Positions 40,489 through 48,542 of a stretch of 64,000 bases of DNA are shown piece by piece; position 1 is the first letter of the stretch; each line of letters starts with the position of its first letter. The stretch is from contig MTMI02000007.1 in the NCBI GenBank assembly GCA_002011165.2, forward strand, positions 62,001-126,000, in the 5' to 3' direction. The notes beneath the pieces were generated by a model, which ran no database searches, was not told the DNA's origin, and saw nothing but the letters and a program-made list of their open reading frames with translations. The translations under genes and the position numbers were made by a program. The stretch is from Candidatus Mnemosynella biddleae. Its GTDB lineage: Archaea > Halobacteriota > Archaeoglobi > Mnemosynellales > Mnemosynellaceae.

Positions 40489-40779
40489 ATGAAGACAAGA
40501 TGTGAATCTGCAATATGGTACATTATTCCTGCACTCAGAAGAGAACTTACGAGAGAACTCCACAACTATGGACTCTCTCAAAAAGAAATCTCAGAGTGTC
40601 TGGGAATTACTCAGGCTGCAGTATCTCAGTATCTCAAGAATAAAAGAGGAGCCACCGTCGAACTAAGTGATGAAGTTAGGGAGGAAATAAAAGAGCTTGC
40701 AAAAAGAATCAAAAACGGAGAAAGACCTGCTTTGGAGGAGGAGATTTGCAAACTCTGCAGGAAGATAGGTGACATTTGA
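40489..40779 (+). CDS. small HTH transcriptional regulator
   Basis: 96 residues. Residues 18-60 form an HTH (REL.NYGLSQKEISECLGITQAAVSQYLKNKR); the C-terminus has CKLCRKIG, a CxxC that could bind metal or sense redox state. Resembles archaeal COG2522 regulators, which are often next to purine or thiouridine genes. Overlaps the thiI upstream reading by 11 nt. Confidence 0.8.
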   Translation: MKTRCESAIWYIIPALRRELTRELHNYGLSQKEISECLGITQAAVSQYLKNKRGATVELSDEVREEIKELAKRIKNGERPALEEEICKLCRKIGDI

Positions 40780-40789
40780 AGGTGATTCT

Positions 40790-41863
40790 TTGATACTGGC
40801 AAGATACTCTGAGGTAGCCCTCAAGTCACCTTATGTCAGGAGAGAGTGGGAAAGGGCAATCATCAGGGATATTAAGGAGAAATGCGGTGTAGGGGCTTTT
40901 GCAAAGATGGGAAGAATTTTTGTCGAAGATTGTAATGAAGAATGCTTAAAGAAAGTTTTTGGGATTGTGAGCTTTTCACCTTGTGTTGAAATCAGTTTGG
41001 AGGAACTTCCAGAAAAGGTTCTGGAATTTGCGTTAAATAGAATACAAGGAAAAAAATTTGTCTTAAGAGTTAAAAGAAGTGGAAATCATCCTTTCACCTC
41101 TCAGGACATTGCGAGAGAGCTCGGAGCTGAACTTCTGAAACATTCACAATCTTCCTCGGTAGATCTGAAGAATCCCGATATTGAGATTTTCGTAGAGATA
41201 AGGGATGAGAAATGTTATCTCTATGATCGGATAATTCCGGGATTGGGTGGACTTCCACGAGGAGTTTCTGGAAAACTTGTCTCACTTTTTTCTGGAGGAA
41301 TAGACTCTCCTGTTGCATCCTTCCTTGTGATGAAGAGAGGATGCGAAGTCATCCCTCTCTACGTAAAAAATGGATATACTCATGATGACTCTCTTCAGAG
41401 GGCTCAAGAAGTTGCGGAGATTCTCAAAGAATATCAACCTGACTTTGAGCTGAGAATCGTGGATATTTCTGAGAGATTCACGAGATTACTTCAAAAAGCT
41501 AAGGAGCTCAACGCGGAAAGATATACTTGCATCTTTTGTAAGAGGCTCATGTATAGGGAGGCAGAGAGATTAGCCAAGGAGGAAGGAGCTTTGGGAATTG
41601 TCACGGGAGAATCTATTGGACAAGTTGCGTCTCAAACTCTCGAGAATCTTCTTGCTATAACTTCCTCTTGTACTCTTCCTGTGTATAGACCTCTCATAGG
41701 ATTAGATAAAATTGAGATTGAAAGGATCGCTAGATCCATTGGGACTTTTGAAGCCTCATCTCGGTCTGTGAAATCCTGTGAGGCAGTTCCAAAAAAGCCT
41801 ACGACGAAAGCAAAGATCGAGAAAATACTCGAAGTGGAAAGAGCCTCAGGAGAGTTGAGCTAA
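40790..41863 (+). CDS. thiI: ThiI-type tRNA 4-thiouridine sulfurtransferase
   Basis: 357 residues: N-terminal ferredoxin-like and THUMP domains (KKFVLRVKRSGNHPFTSQDI) and a PP-loop adenylation domain (LFSGGIDSPVASFLVMKRG, YTCIFCKRLMYREAERLAKE, GESIGQVASQTLENL). The TTG at 40,790 is chosen since AAGGTGA lies 5 nt upstream and it matches the family start at ILARYSEVALKS. No rhodanese domain, as in other archaea. Confidence 0.88.
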   Translation: MILARYSEVALKSPYVRREWERAIIRDIKEKCGVGAFAKMGRIFVEDCNEECLKKVFGIVSFSPCVEISLEELPEKVLEFALNRIQGKKFVLRVKRSGNHPFTSQDIARELGAELLKHSQSSSVDLKNPDIEIFVEIRDEKCYLYDRIIPGLGGLPRGVSGKLVSLFSGGIDSPVASFLVMKRGCEVIPLYVKNGYTHDDSLQRAQEVAEILKEYQPDFELRIVDISERFTRLLQKAKELNAERYTCIFCKRLMYREAERLAKEEGALGIVTGESIGQVASQTLENLLAITSSCTLPVYRPLIGLDKIEIERIARSIGTFEASSRSVKSCEAVPKKPTTKAKIEKILEVERASGELS

Positions 41864-42607
41864 TCTCTGCTGATAAGTTCTGATTGCCCTCAATAGGTCT
41901 ATTCTCCTGAACTCAGGCCAATAAGGTGAGCAAAAGTAAACGGTGGATTCATTTCCCATCGACTGCCAAGGAAGAAAGTTAGAAATCCTTCGCTCCCCTC
42001 CAGTTCTTATTATCAGATCAACATCAGGAGGAATCTTCTCCCCATTCAAATACATGAACTTCGTGAGAGAATCCTCAGTTATTTTTTCAGGAGAGATTTT
42101 TCTGAGGAGAACTTCTCTCATTAGTTTTTTAATCGCATCCGTTATTTCCGCTCTTCCGCCATACGCAAAAGCGATATTCAAGAAGAAGTTCTCATAACTT
42201 GATGTCACTTTTTCTACTTTGTTAATTAAAGAAACCAGATCTCTTGGTAAAAGTTCTCTCTTTCCTATAACTTTTATTCTAACCTTTTTTTCGTGTATGA
42301 GTCTATCCTTCATCAACTCTTTAAGTTTCCTCTTGAAGAGCTCAAAAATGATCTCTCTCTCTTCTTTACTTCTTTTGAAATTTTCTGTCGAGAATGCGTA
42401 GACCGTGATTTGCTGTATTCCGAGTTGGAGTAGCCATCTTAAAACTTCTTCAGTCTTCTTGGCTCCGAAAAAATAACCTTTGCAAAAACTTTCACCCCTC
42501 TTCATAGCAAATCTTCTATTCCCATCCATTATTATTGCAACATGCTTTGGGAGAGGCCTCTTCATAACCTCTCTTTCAAGAATTTTCTCATAAATTCTAT
42601 AAATCAT
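41846..42607 (-). CDS. uppS: cis-prenyltransferase (undecaprenyl diphosphate synthase family)
   Basis: 253 residues with complete motifs: HVAIIMDGNRRFAMKRG (catalytic Asp), YAFSTENFKRSKEE, FAYGGRAEITDAI and VDLIIRTGGERRISNFLPWQ. Makes long cis-polyprenyl diphosphates that become the lipid carrier for N-glycosylation. Overlaps thiI tail to tail by 18 bp. Probably the catalytic partner of the divergent copy at 31,979-32,599 if the two form a heteromer. Confidence 0.92.
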   Translation of the reverse strand: MIYRIYEKILEREVMKRPLPKHVAIIMDGNRRFAMKRGESFCKGYFFGAKKTEEVLRWLLQLGIQQITVYAFSTENFKRSKEEREIIFELFKRKLKELMKDRLIHEKKVRIKVIGKRELLPRDLVSLINKVEKVTSSYENFFLNIAFAYGGRAEITDAIKKLMREVLLRKISPEKITEDSLTKFMYLNGEKIPPDVDLIIRTGGERRISNFLPWQSMGNESTVYFCSPYWPEFRRIDLLRAIRTYQQRLAQLS

Positions 42608-42631
42608 TCCAGACTCCCCTTGGGAGCAGAC

Positions 42632-43312
42632 TCACTCTTCGCTTTTCAATTCAATCCATTTACTTGCTTTGAAGGGATATTTCACAATTCTCATCAGAGG
42701 AGAATTCTCTCCTCGTTTAACCTCTATAAGGACGTTACAGAGCTGTTTTATCATTGTTTCAATCTCTTTTGAGTGCATATCTTCTTCTAATACGTAAACT
42801 CCAAGCATTTTCATAGTCTTCACTCTACCACTAAGAGAATGCATGAACCTATAGATCACCTGAGGATTGTTGTACATCAGAAAAGTGGAAAGTGAATTAA
42901 TACCGAGTCTTATTCTTGGTTTTTCTCCTTCTTTTAGATATCTCTCCATAACTTGAGCTATTTTAATGTTCAAAACCGTTATATCTGCGGGAGACGGAAC
43001 GATCTGTATGTGCTCTTTTTCTTCCATTCTTTCATGAATCATTGAAGAGATTGAATCCACGAAAGTGATGCACCCGCTTTTGATACCCTTCTTTTCGTAA
43101 TAAAACTCGCATTCCGAGATTCCAGATATCGTGGAGGTTACAAGAATCGCCCTCTCACCTCTTAAAAGTCCTTCAAGTAAAATTCTCTTGAGGATTAGAT
43201 CTTTTCCACACTCTGGAGGGCCAACTATAAGGATGTTAGAACCCGAAGGCACTGTGTTGAATTCTTCTCCAAATTCAGAAAATCCTAAAGAGTATTCCGA
43301 GTGGGATTGCAT
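42632..43312 (-). CDS. RecA/KaiC-like ATPase with altered Walker A
   Basis: 226 residues of a KaiC/RadA-like single domain. The P-loop reads ILIVGPPECGKDLIL, where the Thr/Ser after GK is Asp, and the Walker B is weak (GCITFVDSISSM). Either ATP binding is altered or this is a pseudo-ATPase. Archaeal relatives often act in signal output or DNA processes. Followed downstream by uppS on the same strand. Confidence 0.7.
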   Translation of the reverse strand: MQSHSEYSLGFSEFGEEFNTVPSGSNILIVGPPECGKDLILKRILLEGLLRGERAILVTSTISGISECEFYYEKKGIKSGCITFVDSISSMIHERMEEKEHIQIVPSPADITVLNIKIAQVMERYLKEGEKPRIRLGINSLSTFLMYNNPQVIYRFMHSLSGRVKTMKMLGVYVLEEDMHSKEIETMIKQLCNVLIEVKRGENSPLMRIVKYPFKASKWIELKSEE

Positions 43313-43400
43313 TTGATGGTTGGTTCTTCGCCCTAATATATAAACTTTATTTTCTCCCTCAAATTTTTATATTTTCAAACTTAGAACTCTTTTGGTCAAT

Positions 43401-44024
43401 ATGGAGAAAGGAATTTTCATAGTTGTGGAAGGTATTGATGGAGCTGGCAAGAAAACTCAATGTGAATTGCTTTGCGAGAGACTCCAGAAAGAGGGTTGCA
43501 AAAGCATTCTTACCGAAGAACCAACAAACGGAGAGATCGGAAAGCTCATCAGAGAATATCTCAAAAAAGATGATCTCTCTCCAGAAACTCTTGCTTTACT
43601 TTTTGCAGCAGATAGGAGAGAGCATGTAAAGTTCATAGAGAGTTCTCTTTCAAAGAATTCGACCGTCATCTCCGAGAGATACCTTTTCTCATCTTTAGCT
43701 TATCAATCTTCTCAGGGTGTTGATGAGAAGTGGATCTGGGAAATAAACAAGTTCGCACCTTTACCTGATTTTGTCATTCTTCTTGATCTTTCTCCTGAAA
43801 TAGCTTTGGAAAGGGTTAGAAATTCGAGAGATAAGCGAGAATATTTTGAAACTCTGGAATTTCTCCAAGAAGTGAGAAAAAAATATCTCGAGATTTTTAA
43901 GAAGGAGAATCCGAAACTAAGAGGTATGAAGTTCTTCGTTGTAAATGCAGAGAGACCTTCAGACGTTATTTCTGAAGAGATCTGGGAAAATCTTAAGAGG
44001 TGGTTGAATCTTGGAACTCCTTAG
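43401..44024 (+). CDS. tmk: thymidylate kinase
   Basis: 207 residues. P-loop VVEGIDGAGKKTQCELL, DR(R)EHV, SERYLFSSLAYQSSQG and the LID region (RDKREYFE). Phosphorylates dTMP to dTDP. TATA-like TTATAT at about 43,337-43,345. The start of the following membrane protein overlaps it by 14 nt. Confidence 0.93.
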   Translation: MEKGIFIVVEGIDGAGKKTQCELLCERLQKEGCKSILTEEPTNGEIGKLIREYLKKDDLSPETLALLFAADRREHVKFIESSLSKNSTVISERYLFSSLAYQSSQGVDEKWIWEINKFAPLPDFVILLDLSPEIALERVRNSRDKREYFETLEFLQEVRKKYLEIFKKENPKLRGMKFFVVNAERPSDVISEEIWENLKRWLNLGTP

Positions 44025-44370
44025 ATACATTCTTGTCTTCCTTTTAAGCGGAGCCATCGTTACCGCATCAGTTTATTTTGGAGCAGTTGTGAAAGATCCT
44101 TTCTATGCAGCTCTGATAATCTTTCTCCCTCTCATCACCATGACAAGCATAATCTTCACGTATCTTTTCACAGGAGATGCTGAGACAGCAATTAAAATCC
44201 TCTATCCGAATTGTCTCATTGCTTTAATTCCATGGCTCGGGTATGTAGGATTCACTGTTCTGAGTTACAGATTTATAGGTCTTGTTCCAGCACTCTTCAC
44301 AGGCTTGGTCATCTACCTTCTCGTAATGCTTGGAATAAAGTATTCTGGACTTTTAAATTTAATTTCTTGA
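44011..44370 (+). CDS. small four-helix membrane protein
   Basis: 119 residues with four predicted membrane helices (about 5-25, 32-52, 65-85, 90-112), starting at TTG inside tmk. No family recognised with confidence; topology is similar to small GlpM-like proteins. Co-transcribed with tmk by overlap. Confidence 0.6.
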   Translation: MELLRYILVFLLSGAIVTASVYFGAVVKDPFYAALIIFLPLITMTSIIFTYLFTGDAETAIKILYPNCLIALIPWLGYVGFTVLSYRFIGLVPALFTGLVIYLLVMLGIKYSGLLNLIS

Positions 44371-44445
44371 GTCAAAAGGTAAAGTATTTCATTTCCTCAG
44401 TCATTCATAATACTTAATAAGCTCTAAGAACTTCGGAGATTTGGG

Positions 44446-46233
44446 ATGACTGAAATAATCTTTGAACCAATTGGGAAGAAGGTAATCAGCAAAGAGACCC
44501 TTCTCCTTGAGCTCGCAAGGGAAGCAGGAGTTCAGATTAGATCTGATTGTGGAGGTCAGGGAGTCTGCGGTAAGTGCAGGGTTGTTGTTGTGGAAGCTGA
44601 GAATCTCAACGGAATTACGGAGTTTGAGAAAAGGCATTTGACAGAAGTGGAAATGAAAAAGGGTTATCGTTTAGCGTGTCAACTCAGGGTTATAGGGAAA
44701 GCCAGAATATTCATTCCTCCAGAGAGCAGAACTGAGACACGTAAAATTTCTGATCTCTCTCTGGAAAAGGATGTGGAATTATCTCCTGGAGTTAAGAAGA
44801 TTTACCTGAAACTTAGAAAACCATCTTTAGAAGATCCTCTTGCGGATTTAGAGAGGTTAAAAAGAGAAATTGGAGATTTTGAGATATCTTTACCTCTTCT
44901 CAGAAAATTACCTTTCACCCTCAGAGAATCAGATTGGAACATTACGGCGGTTCTCTGGAATGAAAAGCTTGTAGGAGTTGAGGAAGGGGATACAAGGGGA
45001 AGATGTTATGGAATCGCGATTGATATCGGCTCATCAAAGCTCATCTGTCATCTCGTAGATCTTAACACAGGTGAGACTGTCTCAAAAGGCTTCTCAGAAA
45101 ATCCTCAGATAGCATACGGAGAAGACATTGTTTCAAGAATCACTTATGCATCCAAGAGCGAGGAGAATTTAAGGAAACTACAAAAAATTGTCGTTGAAGC
45201 TCTGAATGAGATTATTCGAAGAATTTGTAGAGAAGCAAATGTGAGGGAAGAAGAGATTTATGAAGCTGTCATCGTTGGAAATTCCGTGATGCATCATCTC
45301 TTTTTTGGAATCACGCCCAAATTCATCGGAGCATCTCCTTTCGCACCCGCGGTTAGAAATTTCATAAGCTATCCTTCGAGAGAGATTGGATTGGAAATCA
45401 ATGAAGAAGCTCTTGTGACATCTCTTCCTCTAATTGCCGGATTTGTTGGTGCGGATGCAGTCTCAAATCTGCTCTTTACAAGGATATACAAGAGCGAAGA
45501 GTTAAGCATGGTAATAGATATAGGGACAAATACTGAGATTCTTCTCGGAAATAAGAATGGAATTCTTGTTTGCTCCGCTCCTTCAGGTCCAGCATTTGAA
45601 GGCGCTCACATAACTTATGGGATGAAAGCTGTGAGTGGAGCAATCGAAAAAGTCAAAATCGCTGATACTGAGATCTTCTGTAAAACAATAAATGGAGAAA
45701 GACCTAGAGGAATTTGTGGGAGTGGTATGATCGATCTGATTGCAGAGTTATACAAAAATGGGTGGATAAATAGAAACGGGAAGTTTGTGAGAAAGGGCGA
45801 GAGAATTTTAGAGAAATCTCCTCGGAGACTAATCCTTATCTCTCCTGAGAAAAGTTGGAACGGAAGAGAAATAACTGTAAGTGAAAAAGATATAAATGAG
45901 TTTTTAATGGCAAAAGGAGCGATAAGAGCGGGTTGGATGACTCTTATGAAGAAACTCGGAATTCCTCCAGAGAAGATCGAGAGGATTTATATTGCTGGCT
46001 CCTTTGGAAGACATGTGGATGTCGAAAATGCAAAGGTCATAGGTCTTCTTCCAGAGATTGAGAACCCCAAAGTCATCTTTGTGGGAGACAGTGCAGTAGA
46101 AGGAGCTAAAATGGTCCTTAAGTCCATAAAGGAGAGAGAAGAGGTTAAAAAAGCTCTAAAAATAGTTGAATATGTGGAACTTTCTGCAGAGAGTGAGTTT
46201 TATCGAACTTTTGTAAGATCAATCCAGCTGTGA
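44446..46233 (+). CDS. RACE-type reductive activator of corrinoid proteins (ASKHA ATPase with 2Fe-2S domain)
   Basis: 595 residues. The N-terminal plant-type [2Fe-2S] domain has CGGQGVCGKC and a later RLACQLRV. After a linker comes an ASKHA ATPase region with AIDIGSSKLICHLVD, DIGTNTEILLGN, and SGPAFEGAHITYGMKA (DUF4445). RamA/RACE proteins use ATP to re-reduce inactive Co(II) corrinoids. No corrinoid protein or methyltransferase gene is next to it here. Confidence 0.88.
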   Translation: MTEIIFEPIGKKVISKETLLLELAREAGVQIRSDCGGQGVCGKCRVVVVEAENLNGITEFEKRHLTEVEMKKGYRLACQLRVIGKARIFIPPESRTETRKISDLSLEKDVELSPGVKKIYLKLRKPSLEDPLADLERLKREIGDFEISLPLLRKLPFTLRESDWNITAVLWNEKLVGVEEGDTRGRCYGIAIDIGSSKLICHLVDLNTGETVSKGFSENPQIAYGEDIVSRITYASKSEENLRKLQKIVVEALNEIIRRICREANVREEEIYEAVIVGNSVMHHLFFGITPKFIGASPFAPAVRNFISYPSREIGLEINEEALVTSLPLIAGFVGADAVSNLLFTRIYKSEELSMVIDIGTNTEILLGNKNGILVCSAPSGPAFEGAHITYGMKAVSGAIEKVKIADTEIFCKTINGERPRGICGSGMIDLIAELYKNGWINRNGKFVRKGERILEKSPRRLILISPEKSWNGREITVSEKDINEFLMAKGAIRAGWMTLMKKLGIPPEKIERIYIAGSFGRHVDVENAKVIGLLPEIENPKVIFVGDSAVEGAKMVLKSIKEREEVKKALKIVEYVELSAESEFYRTFVRSIQL

Positions 46234-46485
46234 GGGAATTAATTAATGTTGTTTTTAAATTACTTTCAGAGATTTATTGGATTTATATAAGGCGTTAGAC
46301 TATGATATGAGATATCTACGATCTTTTTAGGATTTTAAACCTTATAAAGTGCACAATGAAGCTGATTTGGAAAAAGAGCTTTATCTCATTTAAGAGGAAG
46401 AAATTTAACTCAAGGAGGTAACACCTCGGATGGCAGGTGCTATAAGAGAAAATCTGTATATTCCAGACATTGTTGTTGGTTCAAC
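46234..46485 (+). other. 252-bp gap with an orphan promoter and short reading frames
   Basis: A good TATA box (TTTATATAA, 46,282-46,290) is followed by no normal gene. At 46,356-46,421 there is a 21-codon frame beginning MKLIWKKS, and at 46,430-46,489 a 19-codon frame beginning MAGAIRENLYIPDI with an excellent AAGGAGGT ribosome binding site. The second could be the start of a truncated gene or a tiny peptide. Its stop touches the MFS gene end. Confidence 0.4.
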
Positions 46486-47682
46486 CTAGCTTTCAATTCG
46501 CATTTTGCTCAAAGGAACAATCATCAGAAACATCGCTAAAAAGTTCATGAAGGCAGAATATAAAAATCCAAGTTGTAGAGAGCTGATTTGCCAGAGATAT
46601 CCCACTATAATTGAAGCTGGTAGAACAAAAACACCAAAAACAGTATGGTAAGCACCTATAACCGTCCCTCTTTCAAACTCTTCTGCCAAGTCTGCCATAT
46701 ATGCTCTTGGAACTGTATCTTCTATTCCCATGTAAACTCCGTAAAAGATGAAACCAAGGAGTAAAGTTGCAAAATTCTGGGCGTAAGCAAATAACATAGA
46801 AGCTAAAGTTGCAACTCCAAAACCCAGTGTAATCATAAGCCTTTTTCCAATTTTATCCGAGTAATATCCTACAGGATAAGCTGAAAGAGCATAGATTGCA
46901 TTAAAAATAGCATAGAATCCAAGACTATGGAGTATGGAGTAACTGAGTTCTTCCGCTTTCCATAGAGTGAATGCATAGCTGTATCTCCCTAAGGCTCCGA
47001 TGGCTACTACAATTAGAAATAATCTTAAGTTTCTGCTTTTCAAAGCCGATATTCTCTCTATTTTTCTTTTAACTCCCCATCCCCTATCACGAATCAGAAA
47101 GATAACTAAAAGAACTCCAATGAATCCGGGAATCGCTGATATCAGAAAAATCAAGCGATAAGTTAATTCTGGGGGATAGGAGCTCATCAAAGCTAACAAT
47201 CCCATAGCAGTGATAGGCCCAGCTACAGCACCCAAAGTATCCATCATCCTGTGAAAACCGAAAGATTTACCACTCTCTTCTTTTTTACTTGAGTCTGCTA
47301 TTAGTGCATCTCTTGGGGCAGTTCTTATACCTTTTCCAACCCTGTCACTAATTCTAAGCGCTAGAAAATCCCACCAGAAATGTGTAAATGCCAAAGCTCC
47401 TTTTGAAACATTGGAGATAAGATAACCAAGAGTTACAAACAGTTTTCTCCTTTTAAATTTATCACTCAAATATCCGAAGAAAACCTTAAAAAGCGAACTC
47501 GAACTCTCTATTAGCCCCATTATTGAACCGCTTGCTATTTTTCCAATTTCAAGGACATTTAAGAGATATGCAGGAACTATGGGGATAATCATTTCACTGC
47601 TCATGTCATTTAAGAAACTGACTAGCCCCAAGAAGAAGACATTTCGATTAATACCAAAAATCCTTTTTTCTTCTTCACTCAT
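46486..47682 (-). CDS. major facilitator superfamily transporter
   Basis: 398 residues, twelve membrane helices. FLNDMSSEMIIPIVPAYLL near the start, the KFKRRKLFVTLGYLISNV loop between helices 2 and 3, and GKGIRTAPRDALIADSS are typical of archaeal and bacterial MFS efflux-type proteins. ATG 47,682 overlaps the PadR stop region by 8 nt, so both are one transcript controlled by PadR. Substrate unknown; drug or metabolite efflux is the usual role in this arrangement. Confidence 0.9.
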   Translation of the reverse strand: MSEEEKRIFGINRNVFFLGLVSFLNDMSSEMIIPIVPAYLLNVLEIGKIASGSIMGLIESSSSLFKVFFGYLSDKFKRRKLFVTLGYLISNVSKGALAFTHFWWDFLALRISDRVGKGIRTAPRDALIADSSKKEESGKSFGFHRMMDTLGAVAGPITAMGLLALMSSYPPELTYRLIFLISAIPGFIGVLLVIFLIRDRGWGVKRKIERISALKSRNLRLFLIVVAIGALGRYSYAFTLWKAEELSYSILHSLGFYAIFNAIYALSAYPVGYYSDKIGKRLMITLGFGVATLASMLFAYAQNFATLLLGFIFYGVYMGIEDTVPRAYMADLAEEFERGTVIGAYHTVFGVFVLPASIIVGYLWQISSLQLGFLYSAFMNFLAMFLMIVPLSKMRIES

Positions 47683-47971
47683 CCAAAATCTCCTCGTAGA
47701 GCTCTCTAACTTTCTTTTTGCCCTCTTCCAGTATTTCAAATCCTTTTGGAGTTATCTCGTAGACTCTAATTCTTTTCCCATCTTTGATCTCCCACCTGCT
47801 TGTTAGAACTTCGAATTTTTCCATTTTGTGGAGCAGCGGATAAATCGTTCCTGGACCAATAGAATATCCGTGTCTCTTCAATTCTTTCATCATGAAACTA
47901 CCGGTAATTGGCTCTTTACTTGCATGATAGAGTATGTGGAGCTCTATAAATCCCAAAATCACACGTCGCAT
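47675..47971 (-). CDS. PadR-family transcriptional regulator
   Basis: 98 residues. Winged-helix core GFIELHILYHASKEPITGSF, SIGPGTIYPLLHKMEKFEVL, with KDGKRIRVYEITPKGFEILE as wing and C-terminal coiled coil for dimerisation. First gene of padR-mfs. A 32-bp palindrome starts 1 bp upstream of its ATG, consistent with autoregulation. Confidence 0.92.
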   Translation of the reverse strand: MRRVILGFIELHILYHASKEPITGSFMMKELKRHGYSIGPGTIYPLLHKMEKFEVLTSRWEIKDGKRIRVYEITPKGFEILEEGKKKVRELYEEILDE

Positions 47972-48003
47972 AATATCGAACTCCGATATCAGATTTCGAT
48001 ATT
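47972..48003. promoter_or_regulatory. 32-bp palindromic PadR operator
   Basis: Perfect 9-bp arms AATATCGAA (47,972-47,980) and TTCGATATT (47,995-48,003) flank GATATC exactly at the centre (47,985-47,990). The whole is symmetric about 47,987.5, with only the two 4-nt spacers unpaired. It lies between the padR ATG and an A/T-rich TATA-like stretch at 48,003-48,012, so binding would block transcription start. Confidence 0.75.
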
Positions 48004-48200
48004 AATAAATAAAAAACTTCTGGTCTCTTATTCGTAGATGCACAAGATGCGATAGAAGTTGAAGTAATAGCGTCTAATCTCAATTTAAAAAATTGATGAA
48101 TGAGGTTCTACCGAAGATCAAAAAGGTCTTCAAGTGTTTGCAAGAATTTATGAGAAAAAGAAAGAGAAAAACTCAGAATATGTGTGAGCGAACAAAAAAT

Positions 48201-48209
48201 ATTAATATA
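48201..48209 (+). promoter_or_regulatory. TATA box of tRNA-Glu
   Basis: ATTAATATA is centred 28 bp before the tRNA 5' end. Confidence 0.5.
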
Positions 48210-48232
48210 AGTGGAATAATTCTTCGATGAAA

Positions 48233-48307
48233 GCTCCGGTAGTGTAGCCCGGCCAATCATGTCGGCCTTTCGAGCCGACGACTCGGGTTCAAATCCCGAC
48301 CGGAGCA
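48233..48307 (+). tRNA. tRNA-Glu (UUC)
   Basis: A 75-nt cloverleaf: acceptor GCTCCGG pairing CCGGAGC, anticodon stem TCGGC/GCCGA with loop CTTTCGA (anticodon TTC, preceded by T33), T-loop GGTTCAAAT, discriminator A. CCA is not encoded. It is the integration target: from the anticodon stem (48,265) onward the sequence is repeated exactly at 63,149, so its 3' half was supplied by the incoming element while its function was kept. Confidence 0.95.
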
Positions 48308-48497
48308 TGACTTTCTTCTTCTTATATGCCTCGTAGAGGGTTAAGAACTCATCGAGTAGCTCGTTTATCAATTTTGAGCGATTGAATCCGAGCTCTTCGC
48401 ATTTTCTCCACAAATCATCTCTTATTTTGATATGTCTGTCAATATATTTTCGGCCTAATTCGTCCACATTTATCCATTTGTGGATATCTTTATCCAT
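48265..48497 (-). pseudogene. integrase N-terminal fragment, int(N), left end
   Basis: Encodes the first 77 residues of the integrase (MDKDIHKWINVDELGRKYID, then an RHH-like helix pair RDDLWRKCEELGFNRS). It ends where the frame runs antisense through the tRNA (SGFEPESSARKA); beyond the anticodon stem it reads into host DNA (to a stop at 48,108) and has no catalytic domain. A TATA box (48,520-48,527, reverse strand) lies 26 bp upstream of the ATG. In the circular form this N-terminus would be joined to the C-terminal part at the right end. Confidence 0.85.
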
Positions 48498-48509
48498 AAC
48501 ACGCCGTAT
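48265..48509. repeat. left copy of the 245-bp terminal direct repeat (attL region)
   Basis: Identical over 245 bp to 63,149-63,393. It covers the 3' part of tRNA-Glu from the anticodon stem, 1 nt of acceptor-adjacent spacer, the reverse-strand integrase codons 1-77, and 12 nt upstream of that ATG. Identity stops at once on both sides. Confidence 0.9.
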
Positions 48510-48542
48510 TGTTTCGAGGTATATATCATTAATCATCCCTCA

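Noticed and set aside
48108-48264. Extension of the left int(N) frame through the tRNA into host DNA
   Set aside because: The frame is antisense to the tRNA and beyond it has no similarity to the integrase; it is an accidental open frame.
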